NCBI GenBank assembly: GCA_902509725.1
Contig: CABWYI010000001.1
Span: 1 to 64,000, forward strand
Length of the DNA: 64,000 bases
Reading direction: 5' to 3'
DNA from: an uncultured Pelagibacteraceae bacterium
GTDB lineage: Bacteria > Pseudomonadota > Alphaproteobacteria > Pelagibacterales > Pelagibacteraceae
The notes below the pieces were generated by a model, which was not told the origin of the DNA, did not search any database, and saw only the letters and a list, made by a program, of their open reading frames with translations. Every line of letters begins with the position of its first letter. Position 1 is the first letter of the stretch. Made by a program: the position numbers and the translations under genes. Positions 27,201 to 35,552 of this stretch are shown piece after piece.

Positions 27201-27709
27201 ATTTCTATGTAAAACCTATCTTGAAAGCTAGACTTTAATTTTGAACATAGCTCTGTTATTTCAGATAATTTTCCTTTTTCAAAAAGTTGTCCGAAAAATC
27301 CATTGCTTGTTCCTGAAAAAATAGCTACTCCTTTATTATCATTAAGTAACTTATTAAAATCTAAATGTGGCTCGGAAAGATCGTCGTTATCAAGAAATGA
27401 TGCTGAAGATAATTCAATTATTTTTTTATAACCTTTTTCATTTAAAGCATATAGAGGTAGTAAACCTATTGTGCCATTATACTTAAAGTTGATTTGAGTT
27501 CCTATTACTGGATGTGTGCCAGATTTTGATATTTTTTCAGCAAATTCTAAAGCACCACATAAATTTGAAGTATCACATAATCCTAGGGCTTTTACTTTAT
27601 TTTCCTTAGAATAATTTTTTAAATCATCTATTTTAATTGCACCTTCACATATTGAATATTGTGAATGAATCTTTAAGTGATTAAAATTTTGATTTTTTGA
27701 CTCTTCCAT
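24293..27709 (-). CDS. dnaE: DNA polymerase III subunit alpha
   Basis: Replicative polymerase catalytic subunit. The 1138-residue protein has an N-terminal PHP domain (HLKIHSQYSICEGA at 11-24), the palm with VGPGRGSGAGS (361-371) and catalytic Asp404/Asp406 in MPDFDIDFC, the fingers motif ATHAAGVVIADK, the tandem HhH region, and a C-terminal OB fold. The start overlaps the lolD 3' end by 29 nt. It is followed by the rpsB leader after 130 bases. Its length and motifs mark it as DnaE1 and not the mutagenic DnaE2. Confidence 0.97.
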   Translation of the reverse strand: MEESKNQNFNHLKIHSQYSICEGAIKIDDLKNYSKENKVKALGLCDTSNLCGALEFAEKISKSGTHPVIGTQINFKYNGTIGLLPLYALNEKGYKKIIELSSASFLDNDDLSEPHLDFNKLLNDNKGVAIFSGTSNGFFGQLFEKGKLSEITELCSKLKSSFQDRFYIEIQRHGDLNEVSFEKFNLNQSYELEIPIIATNEVFYINKEMHEAHDALICIKNKTYVNEKNRLRLTDQHFFKTNDEMLDLFNDLPEALENNYNFPSRCSFRPLNSDPILPNISSDKGGNAEEILKKESLDGLNDKFKKIFNIISENFSSNPNYAKYKDRLEHELQIINEMNYASYFLIVSDYIKWAKENNIPVGPGRGSGAGSLVAWCLSITNVDPIKFNLIFERFLNPDRISMPDFDIDFCEEKRDLVFEYLTKKYKDSVAHIITFGKLKARMVIRDVGRVLGLPYGFVDSISKMIPFDPSRPQNLSECIGSEPRLQKLINEDPRVKKLTELSLKLEGLNRNFATHAAGVVIADKKLSEIVPLYKDSAANLLLPSTQFDMYSAENAGLIKFDFLGLKTLTVINNTQELIRKKNNKFNIENISFEDQKVFDLLSSGKTVGLFQIESAGMREALIQMKPNHIEDIIALVALYRPGPMNNISIYNDCKHGRQTPDYLHPLLEDILKPTYGVIIYQEQVMQIAQKLSGFTAGQADILRRAMGKKKRAELEKQKQNFIAGALKNGIGKDVAASIFLKIEPFAEYGFNKSHAAAYAIISYQTAFLKTYYPKEFMAASMTMDISNQNKLSEFYEELKRLKISVTRPDINKCYADFKTDEDNFYYALGGIKAVGYESISNIIEERTSNGKFTSINNFIDRVNPKDINKLQLEGLVKAGAFDNLNDNRQSLFNSIPSLIAKSKNIFENKLANQIDLFGETNNNDNEIIQKIDDWKFEERLSKEFEAVGFFISDHPLNQFKDIFDDYKIADFETFNNNENSVELNIAATLLKIQERKTSKGNTYAVLKLTDLQSVFELFIFSDILEMNRDILKEGNSLILSLIKSTLNEDNRFRRINVKKIGSLKDLLNKPIGEATFNIKSINELEEIKKFLDKNGDTLINIKLKDDNKNLNFRLSNKRNLDRKTINLLRNKEIFAIIN

Positions 27710-28379
27710 TAATGGGCCTCATATTACCATTAACCATTTCCAATAAGCAATCGGACTTATTAGCAAAAAATCTATTATGAGTTGCAAATATTATAATTCG
27801 ATTACTATTTATTTGATTTTTTAGTATTTCAAATATTTCTTTGGCTGCTGCAAAATCAAGGCTTCCCGTAGGTTCATCTGCTAAAATAATTTGAGGTTTG
27901 TTTATTATTGCTCTTGCAATGGAAACTCGTTGTTTTTCTCCCCCGGATAATTGTGAAGGGTAATGATCTGATCTGTTATTAAGTCCAAATTTTTGAAGCA
28001 ACTTTTTTGCCTTAGATATTGATATGTTTTTTTTATAGCCAGCTGCCATACTAGCTAAATAAATATTTTCTAAGGCTGTAAAATCTGGGAGTAAGTTGTC
28101 TTGTTGGTAAATTATTCCAATTTTTTTTGATCTTAAGATGTCGTTGGTATCTGAATCATTAAAATCAATTAATTTATTTTCAATTTTAATCATACCAGAA
28201 TTAGGTCTATCAATTAAAGATAATAGATTTAAAAGAGTTGATTTTCCTGAACCAGATGGCCCCATTATAGAATAAATTCTTCCACTTTTAAATTTAAAAG
28301 AGATTTTTTTTAAAACTTTAATTTTTTTTGTAGCGTCAAATGATTTACTTATGTTTGAAAGTTGTATCATGTTATTCAT
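27681..28379 (-). CDS. lolD: Lipoprotein-releasing ABC transporter ATP-binding protein
   Basis: ATPase of the LolCDE system that hands mature lipoproteins to LolA for transport to the outer membrane. The 232-residue ABC domain has Walker A GPSGSGKS (40-47), the Q-loop YQQDNLLPDF, signature LSGGE (144-148), Walker B with Asp168-Glu169, and the switch His in FATHNR. It overlaps lolC/E by 8 nt and dnaE by 29 nt. The MacB-like N-terminal motif fits the LolD/MacB/FtsE branch, and the neighbouring permease selects LolD. Confidence 0.93.
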   Translation of the reverse strand: MNNMIQLSNISKSFDATKKIKVLKKISFKFKSGRIYSIMGPSGSGKSTLLNLLSLIDRPNSGMIKIENKLIDFNDSDTNDILRSKKIGIIYQQDNLLPDFTALENIYLASMAAGYKKNISISKAKKLLQKFGLNNRSDHYPSQLSGGEKQRVSIARAIINKPQIILADEPTGSLDFAAAKEIFEILKNQINSNRIIIFATHNRFFANKSDCLLEMVNGNMRPINGRVKKSKF

Positions 28380-29601
28380 ATTTCAAAGCTTTGATTGGAT
28401 CAAGTTTTGCTGCTTTAAGTGCTGGAAAAATTGAAACAATTACTGTTATAAAAATAGAACTTAATGAAATTATCATAATTGATGAAATGTTTATTTCTGA
28501 TGGCATAGAACTTAAAAAATAAATTTCTTCAGGAAATAAACTAATATTAAAAACTGTACTCAATATTTTTCTTAAGTCTTCAATATACATAGAAAATATT
28601 ACACCAAGTATAATTCCAAAAATAGTTGCGGATATCCCTATTATTACTCCAACTAAAAAAAATATTTTTATTATAGATTTATTTAAAACACCAATGGATT
28701 TTAAAATCGCTATTTCTCTTGTCTTGTTCTTAACTAAAATAGTTAAACCAGAAATAATATTAAATGCAGCTACAATAATTATTAGAGATAAAATGATAAA
28801 CATCACATTTCTTTCAACTTTTAAAGCAGAAAATAACGATTGATTCATGTCAGACCAGGTATAAATAAATTCATTCGGAAAATTACTTTGAACAATTGTT
28901 TTTTGATAATCAATATTTTGAGGGTTTTTAAGATAAATCTCTAAATTTCTTTTATCTTTATTTAAATTGAGAAATTCCTCCAGAGTTTCTAAATTTATAA
29001 AAGCAATATTATTATCAAAATCTATCAAACCACTTTCAAATATAGATGAAACTATAAATGTTTTTTGTTTAGGAAGATTTCCAATAATAGTTTCAATGCC
29101 TGCTGATGACATAAGAGTCACGCTGTCTCCAATATCAAGACCGAGAGTAAAGCTCAGTTCTTTTCCAAGTGAAATATAATTTTTAGACAAAGTTTGATTA
29201 TTTCCCAAGTATTTATTATTTTCAAAAACTTTAAGTTTTGAAAAATCATTACTTTTATAACCTCTTAAAAAAATACCTTTTGAATTATTACTATTTATTA
29301 TTATTGCTTCTCCTGAATTACTAAAAATAAAATTACTTGATATCTTTTTTAAATTTTCATCGATCGTATCGATTTGTAACTGACTTTCATAAGGTTTAAC
29401 TGTTATATGAGCATTAAAACCAACAATTTTATTTATTAATTCTGTTCTAAAACCATTCATTACTGACATAACAATTATTAGTACCGCAACACCGAGTCCA
29501 ATACCTATAAAAGAAAAAATAGAAATTATATTTAAAAAACCATCTTTTTTTCTGGCTTTTAAAAATCTAAAAGTAATCTCTTTTTCTAAAGTGGAAATCA
29601 A
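28372..29601 (-). CDS. lolC: Lipoprotein-releasing ABC transporter permease LolC/LolE
   Basis: Inner-membrane partner of LolD. The 409-residue protein has the four-helix FtsX/MacB layout: TM1 (about 22-45), a large periplasmic domain (about 46-260) and three C-terminal helices. It shows the LolC/E opening EKEITFRFLKARKKDGFLNIISIFS and the coupling region KTREIAILKSIG. A single LolC/E gene implies one permease type acting as a dimer, as in other alphaproteobacteria. The stop overlaps the lolD start. Confidence 0.92.
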   Translation of the reverse strand: MISTLEKEITFRFLKARKKDGFLNIISIFSFIGIGLGVAVLIIVMSVMNGFRTELINKIVGFNAHITVKPYESQLQIDTIDENLKKISSNFIFSNSGEAIIINSNNSKGIFLRGYKSNDFSKLKVFENNKYLGNNQTLSKNYISLGKELSFTLGLDIGDSVTLMSSAGIETIIGNLPKQKTFIVSSIFESGLIDFDNNIAFINLETLEEFLNLNKDKRNLEIYLKNPQNIDYQKTIVQSNFPNEFIYTWSDMNQSLFSALKVERNVMFIILSLIIIVAAFNIISGLTILVKNKTREIAILKSIGVLNKSIIKIFFLVGVIIGISATIFGIILGVIFSMYIEDLRKILSTVFNISLFPEEIYFLSSMPSEINISSIMIISLSSIFITVIVSIFPALKAAKLDPIKALKYE

Positions 29602-30932
29602 TTTTTTGCTTTTTGTTCTTTAATAATTTGAATAATTTCAGACAATTTATTTTTTTTTGTTTCTTTTCCAATTTCTTGAAATTCTAACAAATCTCCTTCA
29701 GTTTGTTTTCCAATAATTATTTGGAAAGGTACACCAATTAAATTCATCTTTTTTATTTTAGAGGATAAATTTTCATCAGTATCGTCAATTATAGATTCAA
29801 TATTATTTTTATTTAATTCAAAATAAATCTTCTTTGCTTTTTCAAGAGCACTGTTATCATTTTTATTTATCATAGGAATAATTGCAATATCATAAGGAGC
29901 AACAGAAATTGGCCATTTCATGACTTCGTTTTTTTCATCATATTTAGCCTCTATTATTGCACCTACCAATCTGGATACGCCTATGCCGTATGAACCCATT
30001 TTAACAAAATCTTTTTTACCACCAGGAAGATCGACAGATGCGTTCATGGGTTTTGAATATTTATCGCCAAAATAAAAAATATGACCAACTTCAATCCCTT
30101 TTGTTTTTAAACGATAATTTTCTGAAACATTTTTTTCAAATTCATCTTTATTAAATTTCTCATCAGTTACAGCGTAAAATTCCTCAAATTTGTTTCTTAA
30201 CTTATTTAAAGAATCTTTTTCTAATTTAGTTCCGTCGCTAGTCACTTCAAAAATTCTCTTATCTGTAAAGATCTTACTTTCACCTGTTTCTGCTAATATT
30301 ATAAATTCATGAGAAAGATTTCCTCCAATTGGACCAGTATCTGCCGCCATAGGTATCGCAATAAGATCTAATCTTTTAAATGTTTTTAGATAAGATAAAA
30401 AAAATTTATTATAAGAAAACAATGCTTCTTCATCTGAAATATCAAATGAATATGCGTCTTTCATATAAAACTCTCTGCACCTCATTATTCCAAATCTAGG
30501 TCTTACTTCATCTCTAAATTTCCACTGAATATGATATAAAAGTTGAGGAAGAGACTTGTAAGACTTTATAGATGATCTAAAAATATCTGTAACTAATTCT
30601 TCGTTAGTGGGCCCATAAAGCATTTCACGATCTTGTCGATCTTTAATTCTGAGCATCTCCTCGCCATAATCCTTATAACGACCACTTTCCTTCCATATTT
30701 CACTCGATTGGATTGTTGGCATTAAAATTTCTTGTACACCTATTTTATTTTGTTCTTCTCTCACAATATTTTCTATTTTTTTCATAATTCTAAAACCAAG
30801 TGGTAACCATGAATAAATACCTGCTGATGATTGCTTTATCATTCCAGCTCTTAGCATTAATTGATGAGATTTTATTTTTGCTTCAGATGGATTATTTTTA
30901 AGAATTGGGATAAATGATTCTGAAATATACAT
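29598..30932 (-). CDS. proS: Prolyl-tRNA synthetase (short alphaproteobacterial form)
   Basis: Class II synthetase charging tRNA-Pro. The 444-residue protein has motif 1 near HQLMLRAGMIKQSSAGIYSWLPLG, motif 2 FRDEVRPRFGIMRCREFYMKDAYSF and motif 3 GSYGIGVSRLVGAIIEA, followed by the HGTP anticodon-binding domain (about 345-440). It lacks the roughly 180-residue editing insertion of the E. coli-type enzyme, which is normal for alphaproteobacteria. It overlaps lolC/E by 4 nt. Confidence 0.96.
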   Translation of the reverse strand: MYISESFIPILKNNPSEAKIKSHQLMLRAGMIKQSSAGIYSWLPLGFRIMKKIENIVREEQNKIGVQEILMPTIQSSEIWKESGRYKDYGEEMLRIKDRQDREMLYGPTNEELVTDIFRSSIKSYKSLPQLLYHIQWKFRDEVRPRFGIMRCREFYMKDAYSFDISDEEALFSYNKFFLSYLKTFKRLDLIAIPMAADTGPIGGNLSHEFIILAETGESKIFTDKRIFEVTSDGTKLEKDSLNKLRNKFEEFYAVTDEKFNKDEFEKNVSENYRLKTKGIEVGHIFYFGDKYSKPMNASVDLPGGKKDFVKMGSYGIGVSRLVGAIIEAKYDEKNEVMKWPISVAPYDIAIIPMINKNDNSALEKAKKIYFELNKNNIESIIDDTDENLSSKIKKMNLIGVPFQIIIGKQTEGDLLEFQEIGKETKKNKLSEIIQIIKEQKAKN

Positions 30933-30933
30933 A

Positions 30934-31179
30934 CTAAGTGATTATATTTCTTAAATTCAAATATTCAAATTTCATTAACAAAAAGATTACTATGAATAAA
31001 ATCGTTGTTATACCAGTACAATAAATGAACTTTTTTAACATTTTTGGATTTTCTGGGGATCCTGCGTCTTCACCATCAATTTTGACTGGTTTTTCTCTTT
31101 CTACATCAATTGGTAAAATTGCAAAAAATACAATCCACCAGATAATTATATAAATTATGGCTAAACCTGTGGGGCTCAT
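30934..31179 (-). CDS. DUF1467 family small membrane protein
   Basis: An 81-residue protein with two membrane helices (about 4-22 and 51-70) and the family opening MSPTGLAIIY...WWIVFFAILPI, then a short soluble loop with Pro and Gly. The function is unknown. The gene lies between rnj and proS in many alphaproteobacteria, as here, with 1-base junctions on both sides. Only family membership is supported. Confidence 0.85.
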   Translation of the reverse strand: MSPTGLAIIYIIIWWIVFFAILPIDVEREKPVKIDGEDAGSPENPKMLKKFIYCTGITTILFIVIFLLMKFEYLNLRNIIT

Positions 31180-32837
31180 TAAATTTTAACTAAATTAATA
31201 TTAGTAAAAGGTTTTTTACCTGTTTTTTCTTTTGCATATTTTCTACAAGAAATTTTAATAGCATCTATAAGACTATATTCTTGTTTTTTACTTGTTAGTT
31301 TAAATGATCTTGTTGTTTTCTCTATTTCATATTCGAGACCATATATAAATTCTTCTCTTTCATATATAGGAAGGCCTTTAAAACTAATAACTGGATTATT
31401 ATGAATATTGCCCTTAGGGGTAATCATAATTGTAATTTCCAAATATCCATTTGCTGATAAATTTTTTCTATCTTTAATAGAACTAGAATCTTCTTCAACA
31501 CTTATATTGCCATCTAAATATAATCTTCCACTTGGTGCCTTATCGTAAACTTCAGGTTCGTTGCCAGGATACAATCTTACAATATCTCCGTTTTCTACTT
31601 GAACAGGATGAGGTACCTTCATTTCTTTAGCAAAATTAATGTGTTCAATCATATGTCTATGTTCTCCGTGAACCGGGATAACACATTTAGGCTTAACCCA
31701 TTGATACATATCTTTTAAATCTTCTCTATTAGGATGTCCCGAAACATGAATAAACTCTGTTTCTTCAGATATTACTTCAATACCTTCTTTTACTAATTGA
31801 TTATGTAGTTTGTAAAGTTTTTTTTCATTACCAGGTATAATTTTTGAGGAAAAGATAACTGCATCTCCTTTTTCGATAAACACATCTGGATGAGAATAAT
31901 TTGATATTCTCATCATTGCGCCCATTGGCTCACCTTGGCTACCTGTACATAAATAAACAATTTTTTCTCTTGAAAATTTTTTTGCCTCTCTTGGATCAAT
32001 TGGTTCTATGGTATTTTGTAAATATCCACATTGTTTAGCAGCTTTATAAATTCTATGCATAGATCTTCCAACTAAAGATATTTGTCTTCCAGTTTTTTCC
32101 GCACAATAAAAGGCTGTTTCCATTCTAGCTACATTTGATGCAAAAGAAGTTATGATTATTCTTTTTTTTAGACGACTCATGATATTTAAAATATTTTTTC
32201 TCACATCTAATTCAGACCCAGACCTCCCGGCACTAAAAACGTTAGTGGAATCACAAATCATTGCCAAAACTCCTTCATTCCCGATTTCTTTTAATCTTTT
32301 AGAATTTATCTCATCACCAATTAAAGGATTTGGGTCAACTTTCCAATCTCCAGTGTGTAAGATTACACCTGCTGGGGTTTTTATTCTAAGACCGTTTGGC
32401 TCTAAAATTGAATGAGTTAAAGTAATATATTCTATATCAAAAATACCTAGTTTTACATTTCCATTTAGCTCAACGATTTTTAAATCCTTAGTTATATCAA
32501 CTTGTTTTTCTTTAAATTTTTCTTTAATTAAAACTGCTGTGAACGGTGTTGCATAAATTTTACATTTAAGTTTTGGCCACAGGTGTGCAATAGCTCCAAT
32601 GTGATCCTCATGAGCATGAGTTAATACAATACCTAGCAAATTATCTTTTCTTTCAACAATAAAACCTGGGTCAGGATAAATAAGATCTATCCCTGGAATT
32701 GTGTCATCTGCAAATGTGACACCTATATCTACCATTATCCATTTGTGATCTCCTGGACTCCCATATCCAAAAAGATTCATATTCATTCCAATTTCACCAG
32801 ATCCTCCCAGAGGACAAAATAATAATTCTTCTTTCAT
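31179..32837 (-). CDS. rnj: Ribonuclease J
   Basis: Metallo-beta-lactamase/beta-CASP ribonuclease with endonuclease and 5'-3' exonuclease activity in RNA maturation and decay. The 552-residue protein shows the zinc motif HAHEDH (74-79), CDSTNVFSAGRSGSE, the beta-CASP part with GSQGEPMGAMMRI, and SGHPNREDL. It sits in the conserved coaX-rnj-DUF1467-proS order with 1-base junctions. Confidence 0.95.
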   Translation of the reverse strand: MKEELLFCPLGGSGEIGMNMNLFGYGSPGDHKWIMVDIGVTFADDTIPGIDLIYPDPGFIVERKDNLLGIVLTHAHEDHIGAIAHLWPKLKCKIYATPFTAVLIKEKFKEKQVDITKDLKIVELNGNVKLGIFDIEYITLTHSILEPNGLRIKTPAGVILHTGDWKVDPNPLIGDEINSKRLKEIGNEGVLAMICDSTNVFSAGRSGSELDVRKNILNIMSRLKKRIIITSFASNVARMETAFYCAEKTGRQISLVGRSMHRIYKAAKQCGYLQNTIEPIDPREAKKFSREKIVYLCTGSQGEPMGAMMRISNYSHPDVFIEKGDAVIFSSKIIPGNEKKLYKLHNQLVKEGIEVISEETEFIHVSGHPNREDLKDMYQWVKPKCVIPVHGEHRHMIEHINFAKEMKVPHPVQVENGDIVRLYPGNEPEVYDKAPSGRLYLDGNISVEEDSSSIKDRKNLSANGYLEITIMITPKGNIHNNPVISFKGLPIYEREEFIYGLEYEIEKTTRSFKLTSKKQEYSLIDAIKISCRKYAKEKTGKKPFTNINLVKI

Positions 32838-33584
32838 CTATTTAATCAGTTTAGAAATTTTAATAAGACCTTTTACAGTAATAAGTTTGTCTTGTATTAC
32901 ATTAGTTTTAATAGAATTTTTAAATAATTCTGAAAATCCACCTGTTATTATTATCTTAAAGGGTCTTTTAATCTCTTTCTTAATCATATTCAGAATATTG
33001 TCAATTAAACCTGCGTACCCCCAAAAAAAACCAGACCTTACAGCAGAAATTGTATCGTTACCTATAATTTTATTAATTTTTTTAAGATTAATTTTTGGTA
33101 TTAATGTTGCTTTGTCAGAAAGAGTATTTAAAGAAATTTTGACACCTGGGGCAATTACACCTCCATGATAGGTATTTTTAATAATAACATCAAAGGTGGT
33201 AGCTGTTCCAAAATCTATAATTACAAAGTTTTTTTGCAGATTAATTAAGCTTATAGCATTAGTTAATCTATCAGATCCAACTTGACTAAAGTTGGCTTTA
33301 ATCTTAATTAAAGATTTTAAATTTAATTCTTTAATTTCATAACATCTAACTTTAGTTTTACTTTTTAAAAAATTTTTAATTGATTTAAACGTTATTGGTA
33401 CAACACTACAAAATAATATTTTTTCTATTTTTTTATAATCCTTTACTAAAAAATCGAATTTTGATTTAAGAATCTTTTTATTAATATTCTTAGATAAAAA
33501 ATTTATATTTTTTAAAATTTGATTATTCGAATTTACTAAATAAACTTTAGTTTCTGAGTTACCAATGTCTCCTAAAATATACAT
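32838..33584 (-). CDS. coaX: Type III pantothenate kinase
   Basis: First step of coenzyme A synthesis. The 248-residue ASKHA-fold protein starts GDIGNSETKVYLV (phosphate-1 motif) and contains GSDRLTNAISL, the FGTATTFDVI phosphate-2 motif and GGVIAPGVKIS. Its position between birA (2-nt spacing) and rnj is the usual alphaproteobacterial one. Type III kinases are not feedback-inhibited by CoA. Confidence 0.93.
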   Translation of the reverse strand: MYILGDIGNSETKVYLVNSNNQILKNINFLSKNINKKILKSKFDFLVKDYKKIEKILFCSVVPITFKSIKNFLKSKTKVRCYEIKELNLKSLIKIKANFSQVGSDRLTNAISLINLQKNFVIIDFGTATTFDVIIKNTYHGGVIAPGVKISLNTLSDKATLIPKINLKKINKIIGNDTISAVRSGFFWGYAGLIDNILNMIKKEIKRPFKIIITGGFSELFKNSIKTNVIQDKLITVKGLIKISKLIK

Positions 33585-33586
33585 TT

Positions 33587-34132
33587 TTAGTATTTCCCTT
33601 TTGAAAAGTAAAATTTTGATAATTTTTTTTCAAAAATATTCTTTAAATTTTTTTCAATAATTTTTTTTTCAATTTTTTTTTTGGTTAGATCAAAAAGATT
33701 TGTTGTAGGATAATTCTTAATTAGTGGACTTTTGATCAAATTTACACCTATTCCAACTATCATATATTTTTCATTTAATTTATTAATAGTTTCTTGTAAT
33801 ATGCCACATATCTTTTTTTTATGTATCAATAAATCATTAGGTTTTTTGTAAAGAATTCTATTTTTATAATATATAGACAGTAATTTTTTTACCAAAATAC
33901 AATTAATTAAAGTTAATTGACTTATAGATAAACTTAAATTTTCAAGATTATAAAAAAAACTTACAAATAAATTACCTTTATAGGAAATCCATTTTTTTCC
34001 ATACTGCCCTCTACCCGATTTTTGCAAATCTGAGATAATCATTCCATTCTTACAATTGGAATTTTTAAGAATTCTAATAGCCGTTAGATTTGTACTTTTG
34101 ACTCTTTTGAATCGAAAAATTTTAAATTTCAT
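33587..34132 (-). CDS. birA: Biotin-[acetyl-CoA-carboxylase] ligase, minimal form
   Basis: Attaches biotin to the carboxyl-carrier protein. It has the KSGRGQYGKKW motif at 38-48, KKPNDLLIHKKKICGILQE and the GVGINL segment. At 181 residues it lacks the N-terminal DNA-binding helix-turn-helix of bifunctional BirA, and the normal roughly 50-residue C-terminal SH3-like domain is also missing or very short. It should therefore be a ligase only, with no repressor role. It overlaps the nuoN stop by 1 nt. Confidence 0.9.
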   Translation of the reverse strand: MKFKIFRFKRVKSTNLTAIRILKNSNCKNGMIISDLQKSGRGQYGKKWISYKGNLFVSFFYNLENLSLSISQLTLINCILVKKLLSIYYKNRILYKKPNDLLIHKKKICGILQETINKLNEKYMIVGIGVNLIKSPLIKNYPTTNLFDLTKKKIEKKIIEKNLKNIFEKKLSKFYFSKGKY

Positions 34133-35550
34133 TAAATAACATTTATTCTTGCTACAATTTCTATTAACTGGCTAGGGAATACAAAATATATTAAGATTAA
34201 TAATGTTGAAACTGATAAAGAAAATTTTAACCAAAAACCGTGATCTGTGTCATACTTTTCTTTTTCCTCATCAAAATATATAATTTTTATTATTCTGAGA
34301 TAATAAAATGCCGCTATTACTGTCGCTAACAATCCAACTATAGCTAAAAAATACATTGACTGTTCCACTACAGACTTAAAAATATAAAGTTTAGCAAAAA
34401 AACCTGCCAATGGTGGGATGCCAGCTAAAGAAAATAATATTATCAACAAAGACAAAGATAATAATGGGTGATTTTTTGATAATCCTGATAGATCTTCTAT
34501 ATTTTCATAATATTCATTATTTCTTCTCATCATTAATAAACAAGAGAATAAACCAAGATTCATTATCACATAAATAGTAATGTAAATTATGGAACTTTGT
34601 ATCCCCTCATTAGAACCAGTGGCCAAACCTGCTAATACATAGCCAATATGTCCAATCGAACTATAGGCTATAAGTCTTTTTAGGTTTTTTTGACCAATTG
34701 CAGCTATTGCTCCTAATAACATTGATGCAATTGACAAAAAAATCAAAATCATTTGCCATTGATCGATTAAATTTAAAAAAGGAACATATAAAAAACGAAT
34801 AAAAACAGTAAGAGCAGCAATTTTAGGAACCATTGTGAAAAATAGAGTAACTGATGTCGGAGACCCTTCGTAAACATCTGGTGCCCACATATGAAATGGA
34901 ACTGCAGAAATCTTAAATGCCAATCCAACTAGAATAAAAACTATTCCAAAAGTTAACATGTAATCATCGGTATTTAATTGAGTTGCAATTAAATTGAAAT
35001 TAGTTGAACCAGTAAAACCATATATTAAAGAACAACCATAAAGTAATAAACCTGAGGACAGCGCACTTAACACGAAATACTTCAATCCTGCTTCAGATGA
35101 ATTAAGCTGATCTCTATTAAAAGTAGCTAAAACATATAATGCTAATGACTGAAGCTCTAGACCCATATAAAATACTATTAAATCGTTAGAGCTTATCATT
35201 ATCATCATGCCTAATACTGAGCTTAAAATTAATATTGGATATTCAATTTTAAAAATTTTAAATGTTTTAAGATAATTTGATGAAATTATTAAAACTAGAA
35301 ATGCTGCTACTAAAGTTATAATCTTCATAAATGAAGATAAATAATCAATTATTATACTGTCATTAAATAAAAATATTTTTTTTATACTAACAGTTTCATT
35401 AAATACAATTACTGCAGTTACCAATAAAAATATTAATGAAATATTTTGTACTATTTTAGAACTATCTTTTTTAAAAACACCTAAAATTAAAAGAAACATA
35501 ATTCCTAAAGATAAAAAGATCTCTGGTAAAACAAGCTCAATATTATTCAT
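34132..35550 (-). CDS. nuoN: NADH-quinone oxidoreductase subunit N
   Basis: Antiporter-like proton-pumping subunit of complex I, the last gene of nuoA-N. The 472-residue protein has about 14 membrane helices and shows YMGLELQSLALYVLA (the conserved TM5 Glu), LVGLAFKISAVPFHMWAPDVYEGSPT (the TM7 Lys), and KNLKRLIAYSSIGHIGY. It is 2 nt from nuoM and directly followed by birA. Confidence 0.97.
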   Translation of the reverse strand: MNNIELVLPEIFLSLGIMFLLILGVFKKDSSKIVQNISLIFLLVTAVIVFNETVSIKKIFLFNDSIIIDYLSSFMKIITLVAAFLVLIISSNYLKTFKIFKIEYPILILSSVLGMMIMISSNDLIVFYMGLELQSLALYVLATFNRDQLNSSEAGLKYFVLSALSSGLLLYGCSLIYGFTGSTNFNLIATQLNTDDYMLTFGIVFILVGLAFKISAVPFHMWAPDVYEGSPTSVTLFFTMVPKIAALTVFIRFLYVPFLNLIDQWQMILIFLSIASMLLGAIAAIGQKNLKRLIAYSSIGHIGYVLAGLATGSNEGIQSSIIYITIYVIMNLGLFSCLLMMRRNNEYYENIEDLSGLSKNHPLLSLSLLIILFSLAGIPPLAGFFAKLYIFKSVVEQSMYFLAIVGLLATVIAAFYYLRIIKIIYFDEEKEKYDTDHGFWLKFSLSVSTLLILIYFVFPSQLIEIVARINVI

Positions 35551-35552
35551 GA

